Source: Acidobacteriota bacterium (lineage in GTDB: Bacteria > Acidobacteriota > Vicinamibacteria > Marinacidobacterales > Marinacidobacteraceae). From it: a DNA stretch of 36,407 nucleotides. The stretch lies in the NCBI GenBank assembly GCA_022822745.1, contig JAJEAO010000086.1, positions 1-36,407 on the forward strand, in the 5' to 3' direction. This document shows, one piece after another, positions 7,763 to 15,329 of this stretch; position 1 is the stretch's first letter, and the number at the start of each line of letters is the position of its first letter. Below the pieces are notes generated by a model that did no database searches, was not told the origin of the DNA, and saw only the letters and a program-made list of their open reading frames with translations. The position numbers and the translations under genes were made by a program.

Positions 7763-8199
7763 CGCTCGCCTCCCCGGACTTCGATGCACCGGACGCCGCC
7801 GGGCTCGGGGATCAGCCGCACCTCGATCGCGTCGTCCCGGTGGAACCGGCCCAGCCGATCCGGCCACTCCACGATGACCACGGCGTTCTCCTCCTCCATT
7901 TCCTCGATCCCGAGCTCTTCCAGCTCCGCGGCGGCTTCGATCCGGTACAGGTCGATGTGGTACACGGGAACCTCCCCTTCGGCGTAGGCCTGGACCAGGG
8001 CGAAGGTCGGACTCGTCACCTGCCGCGGATCCACGCCGTAGTGCCGCGCCACGCCCTTCGCGAACACCGTCTTGCCGGCGCCCAGGGCGCCCTCCAGGTA
8101 GAACGCCCGCGCCCGGGGGAACCGGGCGGCGAGCTCGGCGCCGATTTCGAGCGTCTCCTCGGGGCGCGCCGCGCGGTAGTTCGCGGCCGGAGGGCTCAC
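7759..8199 (-). CDS. tsaE: tRNA threonylcarbamoyladenosine biosynthesis ATPase TsaE
   Basis: The 146-residue cytoplasmic P-loop protein has Walker A GALGAGKT (37-44), then the family signatures VTSPTFALVQAY, VYHIDLYRIE and VIVEWPDRLG. TsaE works with TsaB and TsaD to make t6A37 on tRNAs that read ANN codons. Length is normal. The GTG start at 8199 overlaps the stop of the nnr gene as GTGA, and its own stop overlaps the next start the same way, so three genes are chained. Association with the NAD(P)HX repair gene is common in bacteria; the sulfatase-like gene is the unusual member. Confidence 0.95.
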   Translation of the reverse strand: MSPPAANYRAARPEETLEIGAELAARFPRARAFYLEGALGAGKTVFAKGVARHYGVDPRQVTSPTFALVQAYAEGEVPVYHIDLYRIEAAAELEELGIEEMEEENAVVIVEWPDRLGRFHRDDAIEVRLIPEPGGVRCIEVRGGER

Positions 8200-9782
8200 C
8201 GGCTTCGCCCCCGGGTGAGTCGGCGCAGCACCTTGCCGATCTCGGCCGCGACCGCGGACGCCGTCACCGCCTCGACCCCGAGTCGGCGCCTCGCCCGTTC
8301 GCCGGCGCGGCCGTGGACGAAGACCGCCGCCCGGAGCGCATCGCGGGGCGCCAGCCCGCGGGCGAGCAGCGCGCCCGCAAGACCGGTGAGGACATCGCCG
8401 GAACCCCCGGTGGCGAGTTCGGGTCCGCCGGAGAGACTCACGTACAGGCCGCCGCCGGGCTGCGCGACCAGGGTGCCGGGCCCCTTGTAGGCCACGGCGC
8501 CGTGGGTCGCGGCCGCGAGCCGCCTGGCCGTCGCGAGCCGGTCCTCTCCCACGGCATCGGCATCTTCGCCCAGCAGGCGCGCCGCTTCCCCGGCGTGCGG
8601 CGTCAGCGCGAGTCCCGGGCGGGTCCACAGATCGTTCGGCCTTCCGGCGAACGCGTTCAGTCCGTCGGCGTCGAGGACGAGAGGCGCGCCGGTTCCGGCG
8701 ACCACCCGGCGCACCGTTTCGCCGACCCCTTCCGAGCGGCCGAGTCCGGGGCCGACCGCGATCGCGTCGGCCCGGGAGGAGCGGGCGAACGCCGTGAGCG
8801 CCGGAATCGCCTCGGGGGCGACTTCCCCGTCCGGGCTCGCCGGGAGCGGGAGCCGCATCGCCTCGGGCGGCAGCCCCCGCAGCGCGGCGGCCGGGGCGGC
8901 GACCGTGAGCAGGCCCACCCCCGCCGAGAGCGCGCCGCGGGCGGCGAGCGCCGCCGCGCCCGGCATCCTCGCGGAGCCGGCGAACAGGAGAAGGCGCCCC
9001 GTCTGGCCCTTGTGCGAGTCGAGCGATCGGCGCGGCAGGAGGGCCGCGGCGTCCGCCGCGCCGACGGTGCGCAGTCCGGTCGGGCCCGCTGACAGCCAGA
9101 CCCGCGGGATCCCGATCTCGACGACGGAGACCCTTCCGCAGGCCCGGCTCGCCGGAAACACGTAGTGGCACGGTTTCGGCGCGGCGAGCGCGACCGTCAC
9201 GTCGGCCCGGAACACGGTCGGCGGAAGTTCGCCGCTGTCGGTCAGCAATCCGGTGGGCACATCCACCGCGACATGCCGCGCCTCGGCGAACGCGGGGTGG
9301 GCGTCGAGGTCGTCCAGGACGTCCTCGAAGAACCCCTCGATCGGCCGCGTCACCCCGGTCCCGAGGATCGCGTCCACGACGACGCTCGGACGGGTGCCGC
9401 TCAGCGGACCGCCGCGCAGCGCGCGGCTCCAGCTCCTCGCGTCGGGCGCGTTGTGGATGTCGAGAGCGCAGCGACGGGCGCTCTCGAGATTGGCCAGCGT
9501 CTCCGGAGCGAGACGGTCGCGCGGAGCGAGCACGAAACCGGTCGCCCGCAGGCCGAGGGCGGCGAGGGTCCGAAGCGCCACCAGCCCGTCCCCGCCGTTG
9601 CCGCCCCGGCCGCAGAGCACGACGACGCGTCCATCGCCCCCCGAGTGGGCGGCCGCGACCTCCGCGACGACGCGCGCCACCTCCCGCCCGGCGTTCTCCA
9701 TGAGAACCCGCGCCGGGATCCCGGCATGCTCGATCGTGCGGCGGTCCGCCGTCCGCATCTGTTCCGCGGTGAGCACGTCCAT
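8196..9782 (-). CDS. nnr: Bifunctional NAD(P)H-hydrate epimerase / ADP-dependent NAD(P)H-hydrate dehydratase
   Basis: The 528-residue protein fuses both repair enzymes for hydrated NAD(P)H. The N-terminal half (about 1-215) is the epimerase, with EQMRTADRRTIEHAGIPARV at the start and CGRGGNGGDGLVALR. The C-terminal half (about 230-515) is the ribokinase-like dehydratase, with KGQTGRLLLFAGSARMPGAA, LTPHAGEAARLL, YKGPGTLV and the nucleotide-binding ATGGSGDVLTGLAGALL. Length is as expected for the fused form (YjeF/Nnr). The start is ATG at 9782. It is the first gene of nnr-tsaE-sulfatase-like and lies 47 bp from a divergent gene. Confidence 0.95.
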   Translation of the reverse strand: MDVLTAEQMRTADRRTIEHAGIPARVLMENAGREVARVVAEVAAAHSGGDGRVVVLCGRGGNGGDGLVALRTLAALGLRATGFVLAPRDRLAPETLANLESARRCALDIHNAPDARSWSRALRGGPLSGTRPSVVVDAILGTGVTRPIEGFFEDVLDDLDAHPAFAEARHVAVDVPTGLLTDSGELPPTVFRADVTVALAAPKPCHYVFPASRACGRVSVVEIGIPRVWLSAGPTGLRTVGAADAAALLPRRSLDSHKGQTGRLLLFAGSARMPGAAALAARGALSAGVGLLTVAAPAAALRGLPPEAMRLPLPASPDGEVAPEAIPALTAFARSSRADAIAVGPGLGRSEGVGETVRRVVAGTGAPLVLDADGLNAFAGRPNDLWTRPGLALTPHAGEAARLLGEDADAVGEDRLATARRLAAATHGAVAYKGPGTLVAQPGGGLYVSLSGGPELATGGSGDVLTGLAGALLARGLAPRDALRAAVFVHGRAGERARRRLGVEAVTASAVAAEIGKVLRRLTRGRSR

Positions 9783-9792
9783 GACTCCGGGA

Positions 9793-9830
9793 TTCTGACG
9801 GAAGCCGCGCCCGGCGTACTCTCCGCGCGA
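9793..9830 (+). promoter_or_regulatory. Candidate leaderless promoter of the OCD-family gene
   Basis: A weak -35 TTCTGA (9793-9798), an 18-bp spacer and a -10 TACTCT (9817-9822) are followed by 7 bases and the ATG at 9830. Transcription would start at or next to the A of the ATG. There is no Shine-Dalgarno. Confidence 0.45.
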
Positions 9831-10777
9831 TGACGCTCCACTTTTCCGAGGCGCTGGTGCGCGAGGCGCTGCCCATGGAGGACGCAGTGCGGGCCACGGA
9901 GGGCGTCTTCCGCGAACTGGGCCTCGGGACCGCCCGGAACCAGCCGCGGCAGCGGGTCCGGGTCCCGGGACGGATGCTCCACACGATGAGCGCCGGAAGC
10001 GCGGGGCTCGGCTTCGTCGGGCTGAAGACCTATCTCACCGGGCGCGACGGCGCCCGGTTCGTCGTGCTCCTGTTCGATTCGCGCCGCGGCGAGCTCGCCG
10101 CCATCCTCGATGCGGAGGCGCTCGGTCAGATCCGCACCGGGGCCGCCACCGGGGTCGCGGCCGACTGGCTGGCGCCGACGGAGGCCGGAACCTGCGGCAT
10201 CGTCGGCTGCGGATTTCAGGCCGAGGCGCAGCTAGAGGCGCTCGCGGTGGTTCGCCCGCTGCGCCGGGTGGAGGCGTTCTGCCGCGCGCCCGACCGGCGC
10301 CGCGCCTTCGCCTCCCGCATGAGCCGCCGGCTCGGACTGCCCGTGGCGCCGGCGGAGACCGCGGAGGCCGCCGTCGCCGGGAAGGGGCTGGTTGTCGCCG
10401 CCACCGACGCGCGGGCGCCGGTCGTCCGGGGCGCCTGGCTGCGGCGGGACGCCTTCGTCGCGGCGATCGGCGGGAATGCGCTGAATCGCCGCGAGCTGGA
10501 CGGGGCGGCCGTGCTGCGCGCCGAGCGGATCGTCGTGGACGATCTCGAACAGGCCCGGATCGAGTGCGGCGACCTCGCTGCGGTCGTCGAGGCGGGGCGA
10601 CTCGCATGGGACCGCGTCGAGACGCTCGGGTCGGTGGTGGCTTCCGGACGGAAGTCGGCGCCTCCCGGGGGCGCGCTCTTCGAGTCGCAGGGAATCGCCG
10701 CCGAGGACATCGCGGTCGCCGCGGTCGTGTACCGGCGGGCGCGCGACGCCGCGAAGCCGATCGCTCTCGGCCCGTGA
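9830..10777 (+). CDS. Ornithine cyclodeaminase / mu-crystallin family protein
   Basis: The 315-residue cytoplasmic protein has the family plan: an N-terminal substrate domain with the conserved Lys66 (GFVGLKTY), the IRTGAATGVAADWLA segment near 112-128 and a Rossmann domain with GIVGCGFQAEAQLEAL. It ends with GDLAAVVEAG and an ALFESQGIAAEDIA motif. Members include ornithine cyclodeaminase, alanine dehydrogenase-like and imine reductase enzymes, so the substrate cannot be assigned from sequence. It is transcribed divergently from nnr and lies 42 bp before tatA. The ATG at 9830 gives a full-length family N-terminus. Confidence 0.9.
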   Translation: MTLHFSEALVREALPMEDAVRATEGVFRELGLGTARNQPRQRVRVPGRMLHTMSAGSAGLGFVGLKTYLTGRDGARFVVLLFDSRRGELAAILDAEALGQIRTGAATGVAADWLAPTEAGTCGIVGCGFQAEAQLEALAVVRPLRRVEAFCRAPDRRRAFASRMSRRLGLPVAPAETAEAAVAGKGLVVAATDARAPVVRGAWLRRDAFVAAIGGNALNRRELDGAAVLRAERIVVDDLEQARIECGDLAAVVEAGRLAWDRVETLGSVVASGRKSAPPGGALFESQGIAAEDIAVAAVVYRRARDAAKPIALGP

Positions 10778-10806
10778 CCGATCGGCGCGCGCATCGCGTC
10801 AACCGG

Positions 10807-10820
10807 TAGAATGGCCGGCA
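10807..10820 (+). promoter_or_regulatory. Candidate leaderless -10 box of tatA
   Basis: TAGAAT (10807-10812) is followed by 7 bases and an ATG at 10820, the same geometry as the promoter at 9817. The upstream ATG at 10811 overlaps this box and has no Shine-Dalgarno. No good -35 is visible. Confidence 0.4.
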
Positions 10821-11047
10821 TGATTCTCCCGCTCCAGGTTCCGGTCCTGCTGTTCGGGCCGTTCGGCGCCACCGAGCTGCTCATCATCCTGGGGATCGTG
10901 ATCCTGATCTTCGGATCCACGAAGCTGCCGCAGCTCGGCGCCGGCCTCGGCCAGGGGATCCGCAACTTCCGCCAGTCCATGAAGCAGATCACTGCGCCGG
11001 CGGAGGAATCCGACAGCGGAGAGGCCGGGAAGAGCGGGAAGGACTGA
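10820..11047 (+). CDS. tatA: Sec-independent (twin-arginine) translocase subunit TatA/TatE
   Basis: The 75-residue protein has one N-terminal transmembrane helix (ATELLIILGIVILIFG), the hinge motif FGSTKLPQLGAGLGQGIRNF, an amphipathic helix with a KQ-containing segment and a short acidic/Ser-rich tail. TatA forms the pore-like component that moves folded proteins across the inner membrane. No tatC or tatB is nearby. An ATG nine bases upstream (10811) would add three residues; 10820 is preferred because of its spacing from the TAGAAT box. The gene ends 1 bp from the stop of a convergent gene. Confidence 0.93.
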   Translation: MILPLQVPVLLFGPFGATELLIILGIVILIFGSTKLPQLGAGLGQGIRNFRQSMKQITAPAEESDSGEAGKSGKD

Positions 11048-11048
11048 T

Positions 11049-12119
11049 TCAGACGACCACGCGCAGGCCGTCGTGCGCGAGGTCGAACTCCGGGTCGGGG
11101 AGAGCGGTCACCGCTTCCCCGGTGTGCACCAGGAGCGTGCGCCGCGCCCGGATCCGCGGCGCGGCGGCGAGCAGATCCCGGTAGCTGGTGTGGCCCGGAA
11201 GCGGCGTGAGGCTGGTGCACTCGTGGACGAGGAGGTCGGCCCCGTCTGACTCGTCGAGGATCCGCTCGGTAAGGGTGGAGTCCCCCGAGTACACGATCCT
11301 CCGTCCCCCCAGCCGGACGGTCCAGCCGAAGGCCCATCGTCGGGGCTGGTGGTCCGCGGGGAACGGCGTCGCGCTTCCCCCGCCGGCGGGCTCGGGAAGC
11401 GAGGTCGTCTCGCCGGGAAGCGCTTCCACGATGTGTTCGGGAAAGGGCGTCCGAAAGCCCGGGTAGAGGCATTCGCGGAGCGAGTCCAGCCGCTCCCGCG
11501 CCCCCGGAGGCGCGATGACGAGGAGGGGTTCGGCGCGTCCGGTGCGCAGTCCGTCCAGCTCGAGGAACGTGACGCCGCCGAAGTGGTCGCCGTGGAAGTG
11601 GCTCAGGATCACGACCGCGACATCCTCCGGGGAGAGTCCGTCGGCCCGGAGCGCGGCGGCGCATCCGGGGCCGGCGTCCAGGAGCACGCCGAAGCGCGCC
11701 CCTCGGGCCCGCAGGAAGGTGGAGGCGTGACGCCGGCCACCCGCTCCGAACGCGTTCGCGGTGCCGAGGAAACGCGCTTCCACGCCGTCGCCTCTGCCCG
11801 TTGGTGTCGGCCCGGTCCGTCTCGCCCGCCGCCGGCAGTCGCCGCAGACGAAGGGGCGGCGGGAGTCGCCTTCCTCACCGGCTCTTCCGATGCGCCCGCA
11901 GCGGCGGCAGGTTCGTCGCTCCGGATCGCCCAGCGCGTCCCGGCGCCGGTCCAGCCATTCGGCGACGCAGCGCGCGATCTCCTCCCGGTCGCCGGCGGCG
12001 AAGAGCCGCGAGTCCTCGATCGGATCGTCCTCGGGACGAGGTCGGGCGAGCAGCCGGACCTCGACCTCGCCGACCTCCGCCTCCTCCGGGTCGGCGACGA
12101 TCAGGATCTCGAGAGACAC
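11049..12119 (-). CDS. Metallo-beta-lactamase-fold hydrolase (RNase Z-like) with N-terminal zinc ribbon
   Basis: The 356-residue protein has two parts. Residues about 1-105 contain two CxxC pairs (CRRCG and CGDC about 17 residues apart), a zinc-ribbon pattern. Residues about 112-356 are a metallo-beta-lactamase domain with FLGTANAFGAGG, the metal motif SHFHGDHFGG, VYSGDST, a HECTS segment, PGHTSYRDLL and a final HTGE. The arrangement resembles RNase Z and related phosphodiesterases. A role in RNA or nucleotide hydrolysis is inferred, not shown. The start is GTG at 12119, 15 bp after larE, and the stop is 1 bp from that of tatA on the other strand. Confidence 0.85.
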   Translation of the reverse strand: MSLEILIVADPEEAEVGEVEVRLLARPRPEDDPIEDSRLFAAGDREEIARCVAEWLDRRRDALGDPERRTCRRCGRIGRAGEEGDSRRPFVCGDCRRRARRTGPTPTGRGDGVEARFLGTANAFGAGGRRHASTFLRARGARFGVLLDAGPGCAAALRADGLSPEDVAVVILSHFHGDHFGGVTFLELDGLRTGRAEPLLVIAPPGARERLDSLRECLYPGFRTPFPEHIVEALPGETTSLPEPAGGGSATPFPADHQPRRWAFGWTVRLGGRRIVYSGDSTLTERILDESDGADLLVHECTSLTPLPGHTSYRDLLAAAPRIRARRTLLVHTGEAVTALPDPEFDLAHDGLRVVV

Positions 12120-12134
12120 CGGAGCCGAGCCCGG

Positions 12135-13139
12135 TCAGGTCGCCGGAGGCCCGAGGAAGACGAGATCCCGCTCCGGGTCCGGCGGACGCGCCAGGCCCGC
12201 GGGCCGGTAGCCGCGGCGATCCACCGCGACCTCGCGGTATCCCGCCGCCCGCAGCCCGGCCGCGAGGCGCGCGCTCACGGCGGGGGAGAGGGCGCGGGGA
12301 ATATCGGCGGGCGCGAGTTCGATCCGGGCGGCGTCCCCGTGGTGGCGGACCCGGAAACCGGAGAAGCCCAGCGCGCGAACCGCCGCCTCGCCCGCCTCGA
12401 CCGCGCTCAGCACTCCCGCATTGATCGGCGTCCGGTGCGGGACGCGGGAGGCCAGACACGCCGACGCCGGCTCCTCGGCCACCGGAAGGCGGGCCGCTCT
12501 CGCCAGCGCCCGGATCTCGGCCTTGCCCAGTCCGGCCTCGAGGAACGGGGACCGCACGCCGTAGAGCTCCGCCGCCCGCCGGCCGGGGCGATGGTCCCCG
12601 AGATCGTCGCGGTTCGTCCCGTCGAGCACCGCGCTCAGCCCCCGCGCATCGGCCAGCTCCCGCAGACGGCGGTAGAGCTCCTCCTTGCAGTGGAAGCAGC
12701 GGTCGAAGCCGTTCGCGCGGTAGGCCGCCGCGCCCATCTCGTCCGTCGCGATCCACTCGTGCCGCAGGGGGCGGGAGGCGAGGACGGCCTCGACGAGGCC
12801 GCGCTGATACGACGACAGGCTGGCGCTGACTCCGGTCACGGCAAGGCTTCGATCCCCGAGGACGGCGAACGCGCGCCAGGCGAGGGTGGCGCTGTCCACG
12901 CCGCCGCTGAGCGCCACGACCGCCGAGCCGCAGTCGCGGAGAACCCGGTCGAGGGCGACGCGGGCGCGGAGGGTCCGGTCCGGGGCGGCGCCGTCCGGGG
13001 CCCCTTCAGGCATCGGCGTCCCGGCTCCAGGCGCCTCGTCAGGCATCGTCCCGGCTCCAGGCGCCTCGTCAGGCATCGTCGTCCCGGCTCCAGGCGCCTC
13101 GTCAGGCATCGTCCCGGCTCCAGGCGCCTCGTCAGGCAT
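12135..13139 (-). CDS. larE: ATP-dependent sacrificial sulfur transferase LarE-like, with repeated N-terminus
   Basis: This PP-loop protein carries SGGVDSATLAWRA, CFHCKEELYRRL, DGTNRDDLGDHRPGRRAA and ACLASRVPHRTPI; the Cys of ACLASR matches the sacrificial cysteine of LarE. LarE supplies sulfur to the nickel-pincer cofactor of lactate racemase; larB and larC are not in the window, so the acceptor could differ. Placement after moeA and moaC may hint at cofactor sulfur chemistry. The start is uncertain. Five in-frame ATGs (13139, 13109, 13076, 13046, 13013), each with an upstream GGAG, lie in a tandem repeat. From 13139 the protein is 334 residues with a repeated MPDEAPGAGT N-terminus; from 13013 it is 292, nearer to the usual LarE size. 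The 13139 ATG overlaps the moaC stop by 8 bp. Confidence 0.82.
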   Translation of the reverse strand: MPDEAPGAGTMPDEAPGAGTTMPDEAPGAGTMPDEAPGAGTPMPEGAPDGAAPDRTLRARVALDRVLRDCGSAVVALSGGVDSATLAWRAFAVLGDRSLAVTGVSASLSSYQRGLVEAVLASRPLRHEWIATDEMGAAAYRANGFDRCFHCKEELYRRLRELADARGLSAVLDGTNRDDLGDHRPGRRAAELYGVRSPFLEAGLGKAEIRALARAARLPVAEEPASACLASRVPHRTPINAGVLSAVEAGEAAVRALGFSGFRVRHHGDAARIELAPADIPRALSPAVSARLAAGLRAAGYREVAVDRRGYRPAGLARPPDPERDLVFLGPPAT

Positions 13140-13161
13140 CGGCGTCCCGGCTCCAGGCGCC
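13006..13161 (-). repeat. 30/33-bp tandem array duplicating the moaC stop / larE start junction
   Basis: Five units lie at 13006-13038 (33 bp), 13039-13068 (30), 13069-13101 (33), 13102-13131 (30) and 13132-13161 (partial). On the minus strand each unit holds a GGAG, then 8 or 11 bases, then an ATG that is in frame with larE. The same unit also ends with a TGA in the moaC frame. Unit lengths are multiples of three, so both frames are kept through the array. The highest-coordinate unit encodes the real end of MoaC (GAWSRDADA and stop). Confidence 0.95.
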
Positions 13162-13611
13162 GCTCTTCCCTCCCCGCTTCTCGAGGAGGCGCACATCGGT
13201 GATCTCCATCCCGCGGTCGAGAGCCTTGAGCATGTCGTACACCGTCAGGGCGGCGACCGAGACGGCCGTGAGCGCCTCCATCTCGGCGCCGGTCCGCGCC
13301 CGGCACCGCACCCGCGCCCGGAGGTGGATGCCGCGATCCTCGAACGAGGCCGCGATCTCCACCTGGTCGAGGGGCAGGGGATGGCAGAGCGGGATCAGCG
13401 AGGAGCACGCCTTGGCGGCCAGCGTACCCGCGATGCGCGCGGTGTCGAGGACGCTTCCCTTGGGGGCGTCGCCCCGCCGCGCGGCCTCGAGCGCTCGGGG
13501 CGAGACGGTCACGAACCCCTCCGCGACCGCCTCCCGCGCCGTGACCGGCTTGCCGCCCACGTCCACCATGCGGGCGCGCCCGCCGTCGTCGAGATGGGTA
13601 AGCTCGGTCAT
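13132..13611 (-). CDS. moaC: Cyclic pyranopterin monophosphate synthase MoaC
   Basis: The 159-residue protein is the second enzyme of molybdenum cofactor synthesis, forming cPMP. Visible signatures are LTHLDDGGRARMVDVGGKPV at the start, IAGTLAAKACSSLIPLCHPL, VRCRARTGAEMEALTAVSVA, LTVYDMLKALD and RLLEKRGGKSGAW at the end, including the conserved KxxxGGKSG tail. The ATG at 13611 overlaps the moeA stop as ATGA and gives the normal family length; an ATG six codons upstream (13629) is less likely. The stop lies inside the first unit of the 30/33-bp repeat. Confidence 0.96.
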   Translation of the reverse strand: MTELTHLDDGGRARMVDVGGKPVTAREAVAEGFVTVSPRALEAARRGDAPKGSVLDTARIAGTLAAKACSSLIPLCHPLPLDQVEIAASFEDRGIHLRARVRCRARTGAEMEALTAVSVAALTVYDMLKALDRGMEITDVRLLEKRGGKSGAWSRDADA

Positions 13612-14897
13612 CCCCTCGGATCCTGCCACCCCGGACCCGAATCGGGAAAGCCCTCGAGCGGCATCGCGAGGATCTCGGCGCCGGGAGGCGCTTCGCCGGC
13701 CCCCGCCGGAAGGACGAGCAGGGCGTTCGCCTGGCCGATCGCGCCGAGGTCGGCCGAACCCACGGAGCGGATGCCGCGCGCCTCGAGGACTCCGTCGGGC
13801 GCGGTCCGGACGCGTCCCGGCAGGAAGGCCTGCCGGGGTCCCCGGTTCACCACCGGGTTCAGGAGCCGGACGCGGAAGCGCGGACGGCGCACGCGCTCCA
13901 TGCCTTCGAGCCGGTCGAGGGCCGGGCGCGCGAAGAGCTCGAACGCCGTGAACGCGGAGACCGGGTTCCCGGGAAGGCCGAAGACGAGCCCGGACGAGGC
14001 CGAGTCCTCCTCCCGGAAACCGAACACGAAGGGCTTGCCGGGGCGGATCCGGACCGAGGTCACGAGCAGCCGGACGCCGAGCCCCTCGAGCACCGGTTCC
14101 ACGTAGTCGAAGCGGCCCATCGAGACGCCCCCGGAGAGCAGGAGGACATCCGATTCCAGCCCGGTCCGGATCGCCGTTCGGAGGCGTTCCGGGTCGTCCC
14201 GGACGATGCCGAGGCGGCGCACGCGGAGCCCGAGGGCCCGGCAGCGGGCGGCGAGCATGGGCGAGTTGGCGTCCCGGATCCGGGCCGGTCCGGGGCGCCG
14301 GGCGCGCGGGTGGAGCAGCTCGTCTCCGGTGGACATCACCGCCACCGTGGGCCGCCGCCCGACCTGGACCCGCACCTTCCCGACCGAAGCCAGCACCCCG
14401 GCCGCCGCCGCCGTGATCCGGCCGCCCGGACGCAGGAGCACGGTCCCGGCCCGCGTCTCGCAGCCGCGCGGCGCGACGGCGGTCCCGGGCCGCACCGGCG
14501 GGGGTGAGGCGCCCGGGGCGGGCCAGGTGACGAATTCCTCGCCCGCCACGGACTCGCGCGCGGTGTGCTCCACCATGATGGCGGCGTCGGCTCCCGGCGG
14601 CATCGGAGCGCCGGTCATCACCGCGGCGGCCTCGCCGGGGCCGACGACGGTCCGGGAGGTCTGACCGGCGGCGATCTCGGCGACCACCCGGAGCCGGGCT
14701 CCGGATCCCAGCGATGCGGCGCGCACGGCGTAGCCGTCCACCAGCACCCGGTCGAACGGGGGCTGATCGCGGTCTGCCCGGACCGGGTCCAGCAGGATCC
14801 GCCCGGTCGCCGCGGCGAGTCCCGCAACTTCTCCGCCGAGCGGGCGCGCCTGGCCGAGGACGGCCTCCAGCGCTTCTTCGGCGCCCAGCAACGGCAC
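13608..14897 (-). CDS. moeA: Molybdopterin molybdenumtransferase MoeA
   Basis: The 429-residue protein inserts molybdate into adenylylated molybdopterin. Signatures are QPPFDRVLVDGYAVRA near 44-59, AVMTGAPMPPGADAAIMVEH, the MoCF_biosynth segment VAVMSTGDELLHP with RDANSPMLAA, LLLSGGVSMGRFDYV and the FGLPGNPVSAFTAFELFARP block, followed by the C-terminal beta-barrel domain. The start is GTG at 14897 (MPLLGAEEALEAVL). Its stop overlaps moaC. It lies 80 bp after the STAS gene and may be part of the same transcript. The family usually acts with MogA/MoaB, which is not in the window. Confidence 0.96.
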   Translation of the reverse strand: MPLLGAEEALEAVLGQARPLGGEVAGLAAATGRILLDPVRADRDQPPFDRVLVDGYAVRAASLGSGARLRVVAEIAAGQTSRTVVGPGEAAAVMTGAPMPPGADAAIMVEHTARESVAGEEFVTWPAPGASPPPVRPGTAVAPRGCETRAGTVLLRPGGRITAAAAGVLASVGKVRVQVGRRPTVAVMSTGDELLHPRARRPGPARIRDANSPMLAARCRALGLRVRRLGIVRDDPERLRTAIRTGLESDVLLLSGGVSMGRFDYVEPVLEGLGVRLLVTSVRIRPGKPFVFGFREEDSASSGLVFGLPGNPVSAFTAFELFARPALDRLEGMERVRRPRFRVRLLNPVVNRGPRQAFLPGRVRTAPDGVLEARGIRSVGSADLGAIGQANALLVLPAGAGEAPPGAEILAMPLEGFPDSGPGWQDPRG

Positions 14898-14977
14898 GCC
14901 CCCTACGGCGTCCGGGGCGCCGCTGGTTTCACGAGCTTCGAAGGGAGACGCACGGGTCGGGGGACGTCAGGAAGCTC

Positions 14978-15325
14978 TCAGGCGTCCGCCTCGAAGCTGG
15001 CGAGAGCCTGGTCCTCGGTCTCGTACACCTGGAACATCGGCAGAACCCGCGCCACGTCGAGCACTCGCGCCACCCGCTCCCGCGGGTGGAGGGCCCTGAG
15101 CGCTCCGCCAGCCTCCTCGACCCGGTGCGCCGACGCCACCAGCTCGCCGAGGCCGCCGCTGTCGATCACGGAGACGCCGCTCAGATCCACCAGGATCCGC
15201 ACGCGGCCCGATTCGATCAGCACCTTGACGGCCTCGCGGAGCTGATCGTCGCCCTGTCCCGCCACGAGGCGGCCTTCGAGCTGAAGCACCGTCACGCGGC
15301 CACGTTCCCTGAGGTCGAGGCGCAT
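14978..15325 (-). CDS. STAS-domain protein (anti-sigma factor antagonist-like)
   Basis: The 115-residue single-domain protein matches the SpoIIAA/RsbV-type STAS fold: a beta start (VTVLQLEGRLVAGQGDDQL) and the loop LVDLSGVSVIDSGGLGELV, where Ser56 is at the position phosphorylated in SpoIIAA. Such proteins are switched by a serine kinase of the RsbW/SpoIIAB type; a candidate kinase is encoded at 24620-25054. Other STAS proteins work in lipid asymmetry (MlaB) or stressosomes, so the partner is open. It starts 4 bp after ppiD with only a weak ribosome-binding site and is probably translated by coupling. Confidence 0.88.
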   Translation of the reverse strand: MRLDLRERGRVTVLQLEGRLVAGQGDDQLREAVKVLIESGRVRILVDLSGVSVIDSGGLGELVASAHRVEEAGGALRALHPRERVARVLDVARVLPMFQVYETEDQALASFEADA

Positions 15326-15329
15326 TGCG

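Noticed and set aside
13006-13161. Possible CRISPR array
   Set aside because: The units are directly adjacent with no unique spacers, and the array is coding.
12135-13196. larE starting at ATG 13196
   Set aside because: It would overlap the conserved moaC C-terminus by 65 bp with no clear ribosome-binding site; starts in the repeat fit better.
13132-13629. moaC starting at the upstream ATG 13629
   Set aside because: The ATG at 13611 overlaps the moeA stop as ATGA and gives the normal length.
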